27,644 bases of DNA from an uncultured bacterium (GCA_905216155.1 CAJMSU010000018.1:1-27644); one strand, 5' to 3'; counted from the first letter of the stretch, positions 14,279 through 23,329 are shown. Notes: generated by a model not told the origin, from the letters alone. Program-made: numbers and translations.

Positions 14279-14307
14279 ATTATACCACAATTTTACAATT
14301 TAGTCAA
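14279..14307 (-). promoter_or_regulatory. Promoter of the SAM-fold gene and miaA
   Basis: TTGACT (14307-14302), 17 bases, extended TGG-TATAAT (14284-14279) on the minus strand. The -35 overlaps the last codons of mutL, so the two downstream genes can be expressed apart from mutL. Confidence 0.75.
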
Positions 14308-16075
14308 GGGAACGTTTAAATAGCTTTTCTAGATCATACTTAGTATAGGTAATAATTGTAGGTCTACCATGTGGACAAGTAAAAGGGTTTTCACAATGAC
14401 GAAGTTCATTTAATAAGTAAACTTGATCATCATAAGAAATATAATCATTAGCTTTAATTGACATACGACACGCCATAGTAGCAGCCATTCGCCAAACAAA
14501 TTGATCAAAATCAAAGCCTTGCTTTTCTATTATAATATCAATTACTTTTCTAATACATTCTTCACTTACATCTTCAAATATCCAATTAGGATGACTTCTT
14601 ACAATTATTGTATTATTACCAAATTCTTCTGTTATAAATCCATAATCTTTAAGTAAGTCAAAATATTCTTTTATTATTAAAAATTCACTGGCAGATAATT
14701 CAATTTTTACAGGTACTAATAAGTCAACTACAACAACTTTTTCTTTTAGAGATTTGAGTACTTTTTCATAATTAATTCTTTCAGCTGCGGCATGTTGATC
14801 AATTATATACATACCATCTTCATTTTCAGCAACTATATAGGTTAAGTATACTATACCTCTAGGAATCATTTCTTTTATTCTAACATTTTCTTCTTCACTA
14901 GATTCATTATCTTGTTCACTACTTTTTTCATAATCAGTATTATTATCACTAACAGAAAAGTCAAAACTAACCTCTTCATATGAGGTTTTATTAAAAGTAT
15001 CATCATCTATTTCACTTGAAAATGATCTTCTCATTGGAATACTTATATCTTTTATTGATTCACTATCTCTTACATTAGCCTTAGGTATTAAAGTAAGTCT
15101 TTCAAGTTGTTCAACTATTTTCTTTTGAACTAACTCTTTTAAGGTATCCATTTTAGAAAATTTAATATCCATTTTAGTAGGATGAATATTAATATCAATT
15201 AGTATTGGATCAACATCTATATTTAAAACTATAATAGGAAATTTACCTTTTGGTATATAGGTATGATAGCTATCTATTATTACTCTATTTAAATCATTAT
15301 TTCTAATAACTCTACCATTAACAAGTGTTGTGATTGAATTTCTATTACTTTTAGTAACTTCAGGATAAGAGATGTAACCATTAATATAATAATCATCATT
15401 TTCTCCAGATACTTCTATCATTTTTTTAGCAACATCTACACCATATATTTGATAGATTACTTTTAATAAGTCACCACTACCATCAGTATCTAATAATACT
15501 TTATCATTATTAGTTAAAGTAAATTTAATATTTGGATATGATAAGGCCATTTTATTTACATAATCAACTATATTAGCAAGTTCTATATATAAATTTTTTA
15601 GATATTTCAATCTAACTGGTGTATTGTAAAATAAGTCTCTTACTGTAATAGTTGTACCTTGTTGTAAGTCTGCATCTTTAACTTTTTTTATTTGACCACC
15701 AGATATTTCTATATAAGTGCCTACATTACCATCTGATGTTTTTAGAAATACGTTAGAAACTGATGCGATTGAAGGAAGTGCTTCACCTCTAAAGCCTAGA
15801 GATTCTATATAAAATAAGTCATCTAAGTTTTTAAGTTTGGAAGTTGCATGTCTGGAAAAAGCAAGCTTACTATCTTCTCTATCCATACCAATACCATTAT
15901 CGGAAACAATAATTTCTTTAACACCGGAGTCAATAAGTTTAATTTCTATTCTATCACTTTTAGCGTCAATTGCATTTTCAACTAATTCTTTAACAACATT
16001 CATAGTCTTTTCAACTACTTCTCCTGCTGCTATCTTATTAGCTAAAATTTCATCCATTACACTAATTTTACTCAT
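14300..16075 (-). CDS. mutL: DNA mismatch repair protein MutL
   Basis: MutL links mismatch recognition by MutS to strand incision. The 591-residue protein has the GHKL ATPase motifs ENAIDA (33-38), DNGIGM (59-64) and GFRGEAL (94-100), an acidic linker (about 335-400) and a C-terminal domain. That domain carries the endonuclease motif DQHAAAERINYE at 426-437, plus ACR (535-537) and CPHGRP (567-572), so this MutL should itself nick DNA. AAGGAGTGAT before the ATG overlaps the stop of the upstream pilin gene, which implies coupling. No mutS is in the window. Confidence 0.97.
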   Translation of the reverse strand: MSKISVMDEILANKIAAGEVVEKTMNVVKELVENAIDAKSDRIEIKLIDSGVKEIIVSDNGIGMDREDSKLAFSRHATSKLKNLDDLFYIESLGFRGEALPSIASVSNVFLKTSDGNVGTYIEISGGQIKKVKDADLQQGTTITVRDLFYNTPVRLKYLKNLYIELANIVDYVNKMALSYPNIKFTLTNNDKVLLDTDGSGDLLKVIYQIYGVDVAKKMIEVSGENDDYYINGYISYPEVTKSNRNSITTLVNGRVIRNNDLNRVIIDSYHTYIPKGKFPIIVLNIDVDPILIDINIHPTKMDIKFSKMDTLKELVQKKIVEQLERLTLIPKANVRDSESIKDISIPMRRSFSSEIDDDTFNKTSYEEVSFDFSVSDNNTDYEKSSEQDNESSEEENVRIKEMIPRGIVYLTYIVAENEDGMYIIDQHAAAERINYEKVLKSLKEKVVVVDLLVPVKIELSASEFLIIKEYFDLLKDYGFITEEFGNNTIIVRSHPNWIFEDVSEECIRKVIDIIIEKQGFDFDQFVWRMAATMACRMSIKANDYISYDDQVYLLNELRHCENPFTCPHGRPTIITYTKYDLEKLFKRSLD

Positions 16076-16081
16076 TAATTA

Positions 16082-16501
16082 TCACTCCTTCATATTATAA
16101 TCTTTACTATATCCACTAGAACATCTTATGTGGACTATATATTTATAATCATCTAAAGTGTTAGTACCACTTACTGATAATTTTTGTATTTCTACGTATG
16201 AATTACAATTATCAAAATCATTACATGAGCAACTTTTTTCTTTTGTTTTTGGATCAACTACTTCTTTTAGGTAGCCAGAAGATATTAGTTCAGAAAAAGA
16301 AACTTTACCATCACTCGGGATGCCTTCTTTTAGAATGTAACTTGCTGCTGCATCATAAGCACTTGATGCCATAGAATCATATGCCTGTTGTCTTGATTTG
16401 ACTAAATATCTAGAAACTCCAGCGACTGCTACTCCAGATAAAATACTAAGTATTGCAATAACTGATAAAACTTCAACCAATGTATATCCCTTATTATTCA
16501 T
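16082..16501 (-). CDS. Type IV pilin-like protein (139 aa)
   Basis: A short leader MNNKG is followed by YTLVEVLSVIAILSILSGVA, the classic type IV prepilin/pseudopilin start with Glu at mature position 5. Cleavage after Gly5 is expected. The mature domain of about 130 residues has a cluster of four Cys (CSC...C...C) that could form disulphides. It looks more like a major pilin or ComGC-type subunit than the two larger prepilins near 10 kb. The ATG at 16499-16501 is preferred over a GTG three codons earlier because AAAGGGTGAT lies in front of it. It sits between uvrC and mutL, six bases from mutL. Confidence 0.88.
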   Translation of the reverse strand: MNNKGYTLVEVLSVIAILSILSGVAVAGVSRYLVKSRQQAYDSMASSAYDAAASYILKEGIPSDGKVSFSELISSGYLKEVVDPKTKEKSCSCNDFDNCNSYVEIQKLSVSGTNTLDDYKYIVHIRCSSGYSKDYNMKE

Positions 16502-16531
16502 ATATATCACCCTTTACTAACTTTTATTATA

Positions 16532-18295
16532 CTATAATTCTTTTAAATAATTAAATAATTTTGTAGCTGCATCTTGTCCAATAACTGCTGATAATTCATC
16601 AATTGATGAGGCTTTTATTTTCTTTAGAGAACCAAATTTTCTTAATAGTTGTTTTCTTTTTACTTCACCAATACCAGGGGCCATAGATAAAACACTAGCT
16701 AGAGCTCCTTTAGATTTAATATTTCTGTGATATGTAATTGCATATCTGTGAACTTCATCTTGAATATGGGTTAAGAACAAAAATAAATTACTATCACTTT
16801 TAACATTTAATCTTTCTAAGTTTTCATTCATTATATAGCTAGTACTATGTTTTTTATCTTTAACTAAACCAATTATAGGAATAGATAGTCCTAGGGAAGT
16901 AATTATTTCTTTAGCAACATTTATTTGTAATTCTCCACCATCCATAACAATTAAATCAGGTTTAACTAAATTTTCCATTAATACTTTATAATATCTTCTA
17001 TAAAGAACTTCTCTCATGGCAGATAAATCATCTTTTACATTAACATCTATTTTATATTTTCGATATTCATTTTTTAAAGGTAGAAAGTCATCAAAGACAA
17101 CCATGCCACCTACATAAAATGTTCCAAATAAATGTGAATTATCGAACGCTTCCATTCTTGATACTCTATCAAGTCCAAGTAAGTCTTTTAACTCTTCAAT
17201 AGCATCCATTCTAACTTTATCATCATTTTTCATGGTTTCTTCTTTTAAATCCATCTGTTCAACGGCATTTTCATAAGCAAGATCAAGCAATTTTTTTAAT
17301 TTACCTTTAATTGGTGTTGATACTTTTATAGAAAAATAGTTACTAAGTAAGCTGTTATTAATTTCATTAGGTACATATAATTCTTTTGGCAATATACCAC
17401 TTTTATCATAAAATTTAATTAAATATTCGATAACCTCTTCATTAGGATCTAACATACTCTGTATTATTTCATTATGTCTGCCAAATAAAAGACCATCTCT
17501 TATAAAGAATATTTCTATTGAAATATAGTTATTATCATGATAATAATTTACTAAATCAAAATTATAATTTCTATTTAAATCTATTTTTTGACGTCGTAAT
17601 GTAATATCAATGTCTTCTAACATATTTTTTAATTCTAGTGCTCTTTCATAATTTAGACAATTACTAGCACGTTCCATCTCTTCTTTAATTTTTTTTACTA
17701 TTAGAGATGAATCTCCTTTTAGAAAAGATGTTATTTCACGTTTTATTTGATTAATCACTTCACTATCAATATCAAATTTACAATAACCAAGACATTCATG
17801 AATATGATAATACAAGCATAAATCTTTTTTTAATTTATCACATTTTCTAAGTGGATAAACTCTATTAATCATATTAACTGTTTTTCTAGCTGCAGATACA
17901 TTTGGATATGGTCCATATAAATGATTTTTATTTTTTTTCTTTTTAGCATTCCTAACAATTTTTAATCTAGGATATACTTCATTTGTAAGTTCTATATATG
18001 GATAAGTCTTATCATCTTTAAGTAAGATATTATATTTAGGATCATATTTTTTTATTAAAGTTATTTCTAATATTAAACTTTCAAGTTCAGAAGATGTTAC
18101 TATATACTCAAAATCATCTATGTCATTAACTAGCATCCTAGTTTTACCAGTAACAGTACCAGTAAAATAACTTTTTAATCTATTTTTTAAGTTTTTAGCC
18201 TTCCCTACATATATTACAACACCATCTTTATTTTTCATTTGATAACTGCCTGGTTTTGTAGGTACTAAAGATAATTTTTCTTTAAAATCCTTCAT
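16532..18295 (-). CDS. uvrC: Excinuclease ABC subunit C (UvrC)
   Basis: UvrC makes the two incisions of nucleotide excision repair in the complex with UvrB. The 587-residue protein has the N-terminal GIY-YIG nuclease domain (residues 13-95, with VIYVGKAKNLKNRLKSY), a UVR motif for UvrB contact (around 200-230), the RNase H-like C-terminal nuclease (MEAFDNSHLFGTFYVGGMVV) and a terminal helix-hairpin-helix pair (MAPGIGEVKRKQLLRKFGS). The start follows GGTGAT. It heads a minus-strand run with the pilin, mutL, SAM-fold and miaA genes. A TATAAT at about 18310-18320 may be its promoter, but no good -35 is seen. Confidence 0.97.
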   Translation of the reverse strand: MKDFKEKLSLVPTKPGSYQMKNKDGVVIYVGKAKNLKNRLKSYFTGTVTGKTRMLVNDIDDFEYIVTSSELESLILEITLIKKYDPKYNILLKDDKTYPYIELTNEVYPRLKIVRNAKKKKNKNHLYGPYPNVSAARKTVNMINRVYPLRKCDKLKKDLCLYYHIHECLGYCKFDIDSEVINQIKREITSFLKGDSSLIVKKIKEEMERASNCLNYERALELKNMLEDIDITLRRQKIDLNRNYNFDLVNYYHDNNYISIEIFFIRDGLLFGRHNEIIQSMLDPNEEVIEYLIKFYDKSGILPKELYVPNEINNSLLSNYFSIKVSTPIKGKLKKLLDLAYENAVEQMDLKEETMKNDDKVRMDAIEELKDLLGLDRVSRMEAFDNSHLFGTFYVGGMVVFDDFLPLKNEYRKYKIDVNVKDDLSAMREVLYRRYYKVLMENLVKPDLIVMDGGELQINVAKEIITSLGLSIPIIGLVKDKKHSTSYIMNENLERLNVKSDSNLFLFLTHIQDEVHRYAITYHRNIKSKGALASVLSMAPGIGEVKRKQLLRKFGSLKKIKASSIDELSAVIGQDAATKLFNYLKEL

Positions 18296-18349
18296 AATAT
18301 CACCAACATTTATATTATATCTTATTTTATCAATAAATTAAATGTTTTA

Positions 18350-18378
18350 TTGAAAAACAAGTAATCATATGATATAAT
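18350..18378 (+). promoter_or_regulatory. Promoter of the GNAT-like gene
   Basis: TTGAAA (18350-18355), 17 bases, TATAAT (18373-18378), followed by AAGGAAG and the ATG at 18405. It is divergent from uvrC. Confidence 0.75.
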
Positions 18379-18404
18379 AAACAGCGCTAAGGAAGTGTAT
18401 TAAT

Positions 18405-19229
18405 ATGAATATTAATAGTACAAAAGAATCTATTAGAGTTACTGAAAATGATAATGTTGCTAAAATAGAAATACTTAATAATTGTAGCTTAATGGTATTT
18501 TTTAACGAGATTAAAGATAAATTATCATTAGAAAAATTCTATCATATAAATATAAATAATATATTTTCAGGAACTGATGTTTTTAAAAAAACTATTTATG
18601 TTATTACAAACGAAAATAAAGCTTATAATCTTATTCTTGAAAATACTGATAATAAAAATAAAATATCTGTCATTACAGAAAAGACAATAGATAAAAATGA
18701 AGAAGATGAAGTAACTATTAATTTATTACCAAATAATAATTATTCAATAAAAGAGACTAAAAAAGATAATAATGGTGTTACTAAAGATATAAAATTATAT
18801 GAAAAGAGATTAACTAGAGATATACCTAATTTTTATAAATTAAGTAAAAACTATGCTTTGTTTATAGCAAATGATGTACTAAATAATTTGAAAGATATTA
18901 AAGATATCGAAAAAATTATAAATATAGATGATGCTTTTAATCATTTAAATATTATATCTAATAGTAATTTTAATAAAGTAGCAAGTGATAATACTATTTC
19001 TTTGTCAAAAAGATTAATGGAAAATGACTCGCAACAAGAATTTGATATTATCTTAAATAAAACAATGGAAATAGTTGGAATTATATCTTTTAATAATAAT
19101 AAATATGATGGGAATGTTAATTTTGAAATATATAAGGAATATCAAAATAAGTATTTTGCTCAAAGGGCTCTTTCATTGATGAAAAATTACTTAAAAAATA
19201 ATAAAAATTTAATAAAAGAAAAAATATAA
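18405..19229 (+). CDS. Hypothetical protein with a GNAT-like C-terminus
   Basis: This 274-residue cytoplasmic protein is rich in Asn, Lys and Ile. The last 60 residues (about 215-270) read FDIILNKTMEIVGIISF, then GNVNFEIYKEYQNKYFAQRALSLMKNYL. This is the strand-turn-helix order of GNAT acetyltransferases of the RimJ/RimL type, where the acetyl-CoA loop precedes the helix. The usual Q/RxxGxG/A loop is reduced to YQNKYFAQRA, so activity is uncertain. Residues 1-140 look like a separate mainly beta domain with no match I recognise. A single-gene unit with its own promoter and terminator. It could be a degenerate or inactive acetyltransferase relative. Confidence 0.65.
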   Translation: MNINSTKESIRVTENDNVAKIEILNNCSLMVFFNEIKDKLSLEKFYHININNIFSGTDVFKKTIYVITNENKAYNLILENTDNKNKISVITEKTIDKNEEDEVTINLLPNNNYSIKETKKDNNGVTKDIKLYEKRLTRDIPNFYKLSKNYALFIANDVLNNLKDIKDIEKIINIDDAFNHLNIISNSNFNKVASDNTISLSKRLMENDSQQEFDIILNKTMEIVGIISFNNNKYDGNVNFEIYKEYQNKYFAQRALSLMKNYLKNNKNLIKEKI

Positions 19230-19259
19230 GAATTCACAATTATTTGCGAATTCTTATTT
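19228..19259. terminator. Bidirectional terminator, GNAT-like gene and yneF
   Basis: AAGAATTC (19228-19235) pairs with GAATTCTT (19248-19255) over a 12-base loop, and a T-rich run follows on the plus strand. The stem starts in the stop codon of the GNAT-like gene and lies 3 bases from the stop of yneF. Confidence 0.75.
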
Positions 19260-19470
19260 ATTTGTTAAATTTCTCCATAGATTTCATCATTTGATTAATT
19301 TGTTTTTGATTAGGCTTTCTACCCATTTGCATCATTAAAGTCTTAATCATATCTTCATTAATTGGAGGGTTTTCTTTTAAATATTTTTTCATAAAGTATC
19401 TAGCTAGAACAAATCCAATAACTGCTCCAATTAAAAGTCCAACTAAAACTAATAATATATCATGTAACAT
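19258..19470 (-). CDS. yneF: YneF family small membrane protein (UPF0154)
   Basis: The 70-residue protein has one N-terminal membrane helix (about 5-25) and a conserved cytoplasmic part: YFMKKYLKENPPINEDMIKTLMMQMGRKPNQKQINQMM. This closely matches Bacillus YneF and the UPF0154 family in length and sequence. Function is unknown. AAGGAGATGAAT precedes the ATG. Its place after sirA and tkt repeats the B. subtilis order tkt-yneE(sirA)-yneF and confirms the identification. Confidence 0.95.
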   Translation of the reverse strand: MLHDILLVLVGLLIGAVIGFVLARYFMKKYLKENPPINEDMIKTLMMQMGRKPNQKQINQMMKSMEKFNK

Positions 19471-19524
19471 AAATTCATCTCCTTACTAATAATATTCTAC
19501 TAAATTAAAGCAAATTACACAAGA

Positions 19525-19956
19525 TTAAACCGTGTTTTTTGACAAAATATCATCTAAGAAAAAATAATCTTGATATTTAAATTCACAAACAAAAAAATTT
19601 TTACAATAATCATTAAGTACTTTAAAAAAAGATGAATTAATTTGTTCTGCTTCTAGTTTTATATAACTTTTCTTTACTATTAGTCTGCTTATTTCATCTC
19701 TATATAAATTGTTGAAATAATGAACCTTTTCTCTTTTAGAATAAGGAATATTTTGATGAAGTTTTATATAAATATATTTATCTAAATCAGTATTATCTAT
19801 TCTATTTGTTAATTGGCTAAATAGATTATATCCATATTTAACTTCTTCTTTTTGCAAATAATAAATTTGTCTTAATATATTAAATAATACTCTTTCATTA
19901 TCTTTATATAAATTAATAAATTCATCCTTTACGTCAAATAAAAAATAAACCCTCAT
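19525..19956 (-). CDS. sirA: SirA-like inhibitor of replication initiation
   Basis: In B. subtilis SirA (YneE) binds domain I of DnaA and blocks new rounds of replication at the onset of sporulation. This 143-residue protein has the same length and the same end motifs: an N-terminal YFLFDVKDEFINLYKDN resembling YLIKEEFANHYFG of SirA, and a C-terminal SFFKVLNDYCKNFFVCEF resembling FFEVLKKVSPCFLAMDF. It sits between tkt and yneF exactly as in Bacillus. The start at 19954-19956 (MRVYFLF) follows GGTGAT; the frame is open eight codons further without a ribosome site. The middle part is diverged, so conserved function is inferred from ends and context. Confidence 0.8.
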   Translation of the reverse strand: MRVYFLFDVKDEFINLYKDNERVLFNILRQIYYLQKEEVKYGYNLFSQLTNRIDNTDLDKYIYIKLHQNIPYSKREKVHYFNNLYRDEISRLIVKKSYIKLEAEQINSSFFKVLNDYCKNFFVCEFKYQDYFFLDDILSKNTV

Positions 19957-20007
19957 AATATCACCATCTTTAGTATACATATTATAAAGGTCTATTTATG
20001 TCGAATA

Positions 20008-21993
20008 TTATTTTAATAAATTTTCTATTTTCTTCTCTAGAGTTTCAACATCAAAACCAAACTTTTTATAAACATCATCCATTTTACCACTAGCACCAAA
20101 TTGATCTAAAGTAATTAGATATTTTTCATTAAATACTAGACTATTCCATGATGCTGAACTTCCTGCTTCAATGACTATTTTTCTTATTTCTACTGGTAAA
20201 ATACTTTCAATATATTCATCTGTTTGCTGTTTAAATCTTTTAATACATGGCATAGAAACAACTCTTACATCAATTCCTTTTGTTTGTAGTCTTTTAGCAA
20301 CTTCTATTGCCAAATGAACTTCTTCTCCTGTTCCTATTAAGATAGCTGATGGACGTCTTTCGTTATCATATACTACATAACCTCCACGACTAACATCACC
20401 AACATTGGTTGTTTCTAATATAGGTAATTTATTTTTAGAAAGTGATAAAACAGATGGATTATTATTTTCAAATATAGTTCTATAAGCACCTATTACTTCG
20501 TTTGCATCACACGGTCTATATACTTCTAAATTAGGAACAGTTCTAAGTGTTGCTAGCTGTTCAATAGGTTGATGCGTAGGGCCATCTTCTCCAAGGCTGA
20601 TAGAATCATGAGTAAATATATAAGTAACTGGCAAATTCATCATAGCCGACATTCTAATAGATGGTCTCATATAGTCACTAAAGCTTAAAAATGTAGAACC
20701 ATATGAACGATAGCCCAATAAACAAATACCATTAAGAATAGCACCCATAGCTGCTTCCCTAACACCAAAGTATATATTTCTTCCTAGATAATTATGAGCT
20801 GAAAAGTCTCCCATATCATTTAAATAATTTTTACATGAAGTAAATAAATCAGCACTTCCTCCAATAATATTTCTTGAATTATTAGCAATAGAGTTTAATA
20901 TTTTAGAAGAAGTATCTCTAGGGGATTCCATAAGATCATCAGGAGCTTCATAAATGATATTTTTAAAATCTTGTTTCTTATCATCTTTCATTAAATATAT
21001 TAAGTCGTTTTGTAATTCTTCATCTAATGATTCAACTGCTTTATTAAATTTATTGGTTAAATTTTTGCATCTTTTATTAATAAAATATCTAAAATCATCA
21101 ACAGTAGTTTTTGAAATGGTAAATGGAATATCTCTTATTTGCATAGAATTTTTTATATTAGAAATATCATCTTTATCAAGTGGTTTTCCATGAATTAAGT
21201 TACTACCTTGATATTTAGAATATTTGCCAATTATAGTTTTTATTTCTATTAATGTAGGTTTATCACTATTTTTAGCTTCATCTATAGCTTTATTTATATC
21301 ATCAATGTTTTCTCCGTCTTCAACAGTTATAACATTCCATCCCATAGCAACAAAACGCATAGAAACATTTTCAGTAAATGAAAGTGAGGTTGCTCCATCT
21401 AAGGATGTGTTATTTGAATCATATAAAACAATTAACTTATTAAGTTTTAAGGTACCTGCAAGGCTAGCTGCTTCATATGAGATGCCTTCCATTAAATCGC
21501 CATCTCCACATAATACGTATGTATTAAAGTCTATTATTTTATTTTTACCTTTATTAAATCTTGCCTCAAGGTTTGCCTCAGCAATAGCCATACCAACAGC
21601 ACTGGCAAATCCTTGTCCTAATGGACCTGTTGACATATCAACACCAGGTGTAGTTTTATATTCTGGATGTCCTGGAGTAATTGAGTCTATTTGTCTAAAT
21701 TTATGCAAATCATCTAAACTAATATCATAACCAGCCATATATAAAGTTGAATATAAAAGAGCTGATCCATGACCTGCTGACATAACAAATCTATCTCTGT
21801 TAAAAAAAGTAGGATTTTCTGGATCTATTCTCATATGATGAGCATACAAACTATAAATAATAGGTGCTGCTCCTAAAACAATTCCAGGATGGCCAGATGA
21901 TGCTTCATCTATCATGTCTATTCCTATAGATCTTATTTGATCTACAATTTTTTCTTGATTTATTTCTGATTCTTCTCTTTTTGCAACTACCAA
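20008..21993 (-). CDS. tkt: Transketolase
   Basis: Transketolase moves two-carbon units between sugar phosphates in the non-oxidative pentose phosphate pathway, using thiamine diphosphate and Mg2+. The protein of about 661 residues has SSGHPG near the N-terminus, the ThDP motif CGDGDLMEG...DSNNTSLDG, the IHGKPL histidine, and in the pyrimidine domain FGVREAAMGAI with the catalytic Glu and THDSISLGEDGPTHQPIEQ. The likely start is a TTG at 21991-21993, because AAGGAG lies 8 bases before it. A GTG three codons upstream is too close to that site. sirA follows at 51 bases. An extended -10 box lies upstream. Confidence 0.97.
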   Translation of the reverse strand: MVVAKREESEINQEKIVDQIRSIGIDMIDEASSGHPGIVLGAAPIIYSLYAHHMRIDPENPTFFNRDRFVMSAGHGSALLYSTLYMAGYDISLDDLHKFRQIDSITPGHPEYKTTPGVDMSTGPLGQGFASAVGMAIAEANLEARFNKGKNKIIDFNTYVLCGDGDLMEGISYEAASLAGTLKLNKLIVLYDSNNTSLDGATSLSFTENVSMRFVAMGWNVITVEDGENIDDINKAIDEAKNSDKPTLIEIKTIIGKYSKYQGSNLIHGKPLDKDDISNIKNSMQIRDIPFTISKTTVDDFRYFINKRCKNLTNKFNKAVESLDEELQNDLIYLMKDDKKQDFKNIIYEAPDDLMESPRDTSSKILNSIANNSRNIIGGSADLFTSCKNYLNDMGDFSAHNYLGRNIYFGVREAAMGAILNGICLLGYRSYGSTFLSFSDYMRPSIRMSAMMNLPVTYIFTHDSISLGEDGPTHQPIEQLATLRTVPNLEVYRPCDANEVIGAYRTIFENNNPSVLSLSKNKLPILETTNVGDVSRGGYVVYDNERRPSAILIGTGEEVHLAIEVAKRLQTKGIDVRVVSMPCIKRFKQQTDEYIESILPVEIRKIVIEAGSSASWNSLVFNEKYLITLDQFGASGKMDDVYKKFGFDVETLEKKIENLLK

Positions 21994-22023
21994 AGTAATC
22001 ACTCCTTATCACTTATATATTAT

Positions 22024-22032
22024 ATTATACCA
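22024..22032 (-). promoter_or_regulatory. Extended -10 promoter element of tkt
   Basis: TGG-TATAAT on the minus strand (22032-22024) has the TGnTATAAT form. No convincing -35 lies 17 bases upstream. Confidence 0.5.
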
Positions 22033-22033
22033 T

Positions 22034-22198
22034 ATTAATATACTTATACGACTACTAACTACTCTACTTTACATCTTTATTAACACTGTATTTTAATGTA
22101 TGAATAAGATCTAAGACATCTTAGTTAGAACAATTTCAATGTTATTAATTTTTAGTTCAAATAATTATAATTCTAAAAAGTTATTTTTTATATCATTT
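22034..22198. other. AT-rich gap between tkt and the cutA remnant
   Basis: No full gene is seen. CTAAGA-CA-TCTTAG (22111-22124) is a perfect 6-bp inverted repeat with a 2-base centre. It has no T run, so it is more like an operator than a terminator. A short open stretch on the minus strand upstream of the repeat may be further coding remnant. Confidence 0.4.
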
Positions 22199-22340
22199 TT
22201 AATTATTTTTTGTTTCCTTATCAATCCATTTTAAATATTCTTTGTTTATGCTAGAAATATCATATATAGCAAATTCAAAACATTTTACTTAATTCTACTT
22301 TATTATCAAATGCACATTCTATCATACAATAATCATTCAT
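22199..22340 (-). pseudogene. Internally deleted cutA-like gene (divalent-cation tolerance)
   Basis: AAAGGAG and ATG (22338-22340) open a frame reading MNDYCMIECAFDNKVELSKM, like the first strand and helix of CutA1, then F and a TGA stop. Shifting frame at that point gives FEFAIYDISSINKEYLKWID and ends KETKNN at a TAA (22199-22201). That is the C-terminal part of CutA, where the family has PE...YLxW. CutA is about 105 residues, so about 55-60 central residues are missing. The junction lies in AAAATGTTTTGAATTT (about 22275-22290). The ATG overlaps the stop of the HD gene by eight bases, showing that the intact gene was coupled to it. Family assignment is from memory of the motifs. Confidence 0.65.
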
Positions 22341-23121
22341 TATAATTTTTTCTCCTTTTTGAAATAAATTTGTTTCCCTTTTCTTTTATCTGTTTCATTT
22401 TTTTCTTGGTATCTTCTATCTTATAGTTAAATTTATCTACTAATTTATTAACATAATCTAATTCATATATATAGTTTAAGCTTTCTCTAAAATACAATCC
22501 ATATATAAATGCAATATATGAAATCCATATATCAATTGGTGTTTTTCTATCCTTACTTAAAATTGTTTTTTCATTCATAAAACTATTTAAAATATTATCT
22601 GATATTAAGGAATTTTCAATATCTTCTTTTGTTATATTTGCCATTATATAAATGTCTTCTTCATACTTTGCTCTGAATGAATCTAATTTGTCTGCATCCC
22701 TAATTAATTTTGAGTGCAGTGCTTGCATATTGTTCATGTTTTCAAAATCAACTATATATTTATTATGATTTGCAATAGCACTTTTTATAATTTCATCATA
22801 TTTTTTGTTTTTAATAAATTTTCTTATTAGATTATTTTCAAATAATATTTTAATCCCTATTATAGCATGGTCATAATTATTTATATCCTCTCTAAAATTT
22901 TGTAATTCTTTAGCTTGATAAAATCTTCCAATATCGTGTAGTAGTGCAATAATCATTGAAATTTCTTTTGTTTCATCATCTAGATTTAATTTATCACATA
23001 AATATTTAGAATTATCTACTACATGAAATGTATGATTTAATTTATGTTTAATTTTATTATCACTTATATCATAATTAGTGTTAATAAAGTCTATAAATTT
23101 ATCTTTTGCATATTCAAACAC
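22333..23121 (-). CDS. HD-domain phosphohydrolase-like protein
   Basis: A 262-residue cytoplasmic protein with the metal-binding HD set: His30 or His33 in LNHTFHVV, the doublet His62-Asp63 in LLHDIGRF, His119 in IANHNK and Asp142 in RDADKLD. Such proteins hydrolyse phosphoesters of nucleotides or related molecules using divalent metals; the substrate is not evident. The start is a GTG with AAAGG about 12 bases upstream. The C-terminal 40 residues are Lys-rich. The stop overlaps the start of the broken cutA gene, so the two once formed a unit. Gene remnants lie on both sides of it. Confidence 0.85.
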   Translation of the reverse strand: MFEYAKDKFIDFINTNYDISDNKIKHKLNHTFHVVDNSKYLCDKLNLDDETKEISMIIALLHDIGRFYQAKELQNFREDINNYDHAIIGIKILFENNLIRKFIKNKKYDEIIKSAIANHNKYIVDFENMNNMQALHSKLIRDADKLDSFRAKYEEDIYIMANITKEDIENSLISDNILNSFMNEKTILSKDRKTPIDIWISYIAFIYGLYFRESLNYIYELDYVNKLVDKFNYKIEDTKKKMKQIKEKGNKFISKRRKNYNE

Positions 23122-23199
23122 ATTAAATCCAAACCTTTCTATAATTACTTTTAACTATATTTTAACATATAAATAGTATATAATGTTACATTAAAAACG

Positions 23200-23329
23200 T
23201 TATTGGTATCTGCAAATATAAGTTTTATTATAATTATTGTATGAATATTCTCTATAATCTTTTATACTAATCTTTTTAAACTAATGATTTTTCTTTTAGT
23301 TTTATTAAATAATCAAGATACTCAATCAT
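23200..23329 (-). pseudogene. Frameshifted gene remnant (about 42 codons), unidentified
   Basis: The gap between the HD gene and tRNA-Leu holds an ATG frame reading MIEYLDYLIKLKEKSLV then TAA (23329-23276). The next frame continues from 23280 as FKKISIKDYREYSYNNYNKT and ends YICRYQ at a TAA (23200-23202). The two pieces meet at GTTTAAAAAG, where a single-base change would join them. The composition is protein-like but I cannot name a family, and no ribosome site is evident. It could also be chance open sequence. Confidence 0.3.

Noticed and set aside
21224..21730. Plus-strand ORF of 168 aa inside tkt
   Set aside because: It lies antisense to conserved transketolase motifs, and its open frame follows from the codon use of tkt.
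22111..22124. Terminator at the palindrome CTAAGACATCTTAG
   Set aside because: A 2-base centre and no T run on either side make intrinsic termination unlikely.
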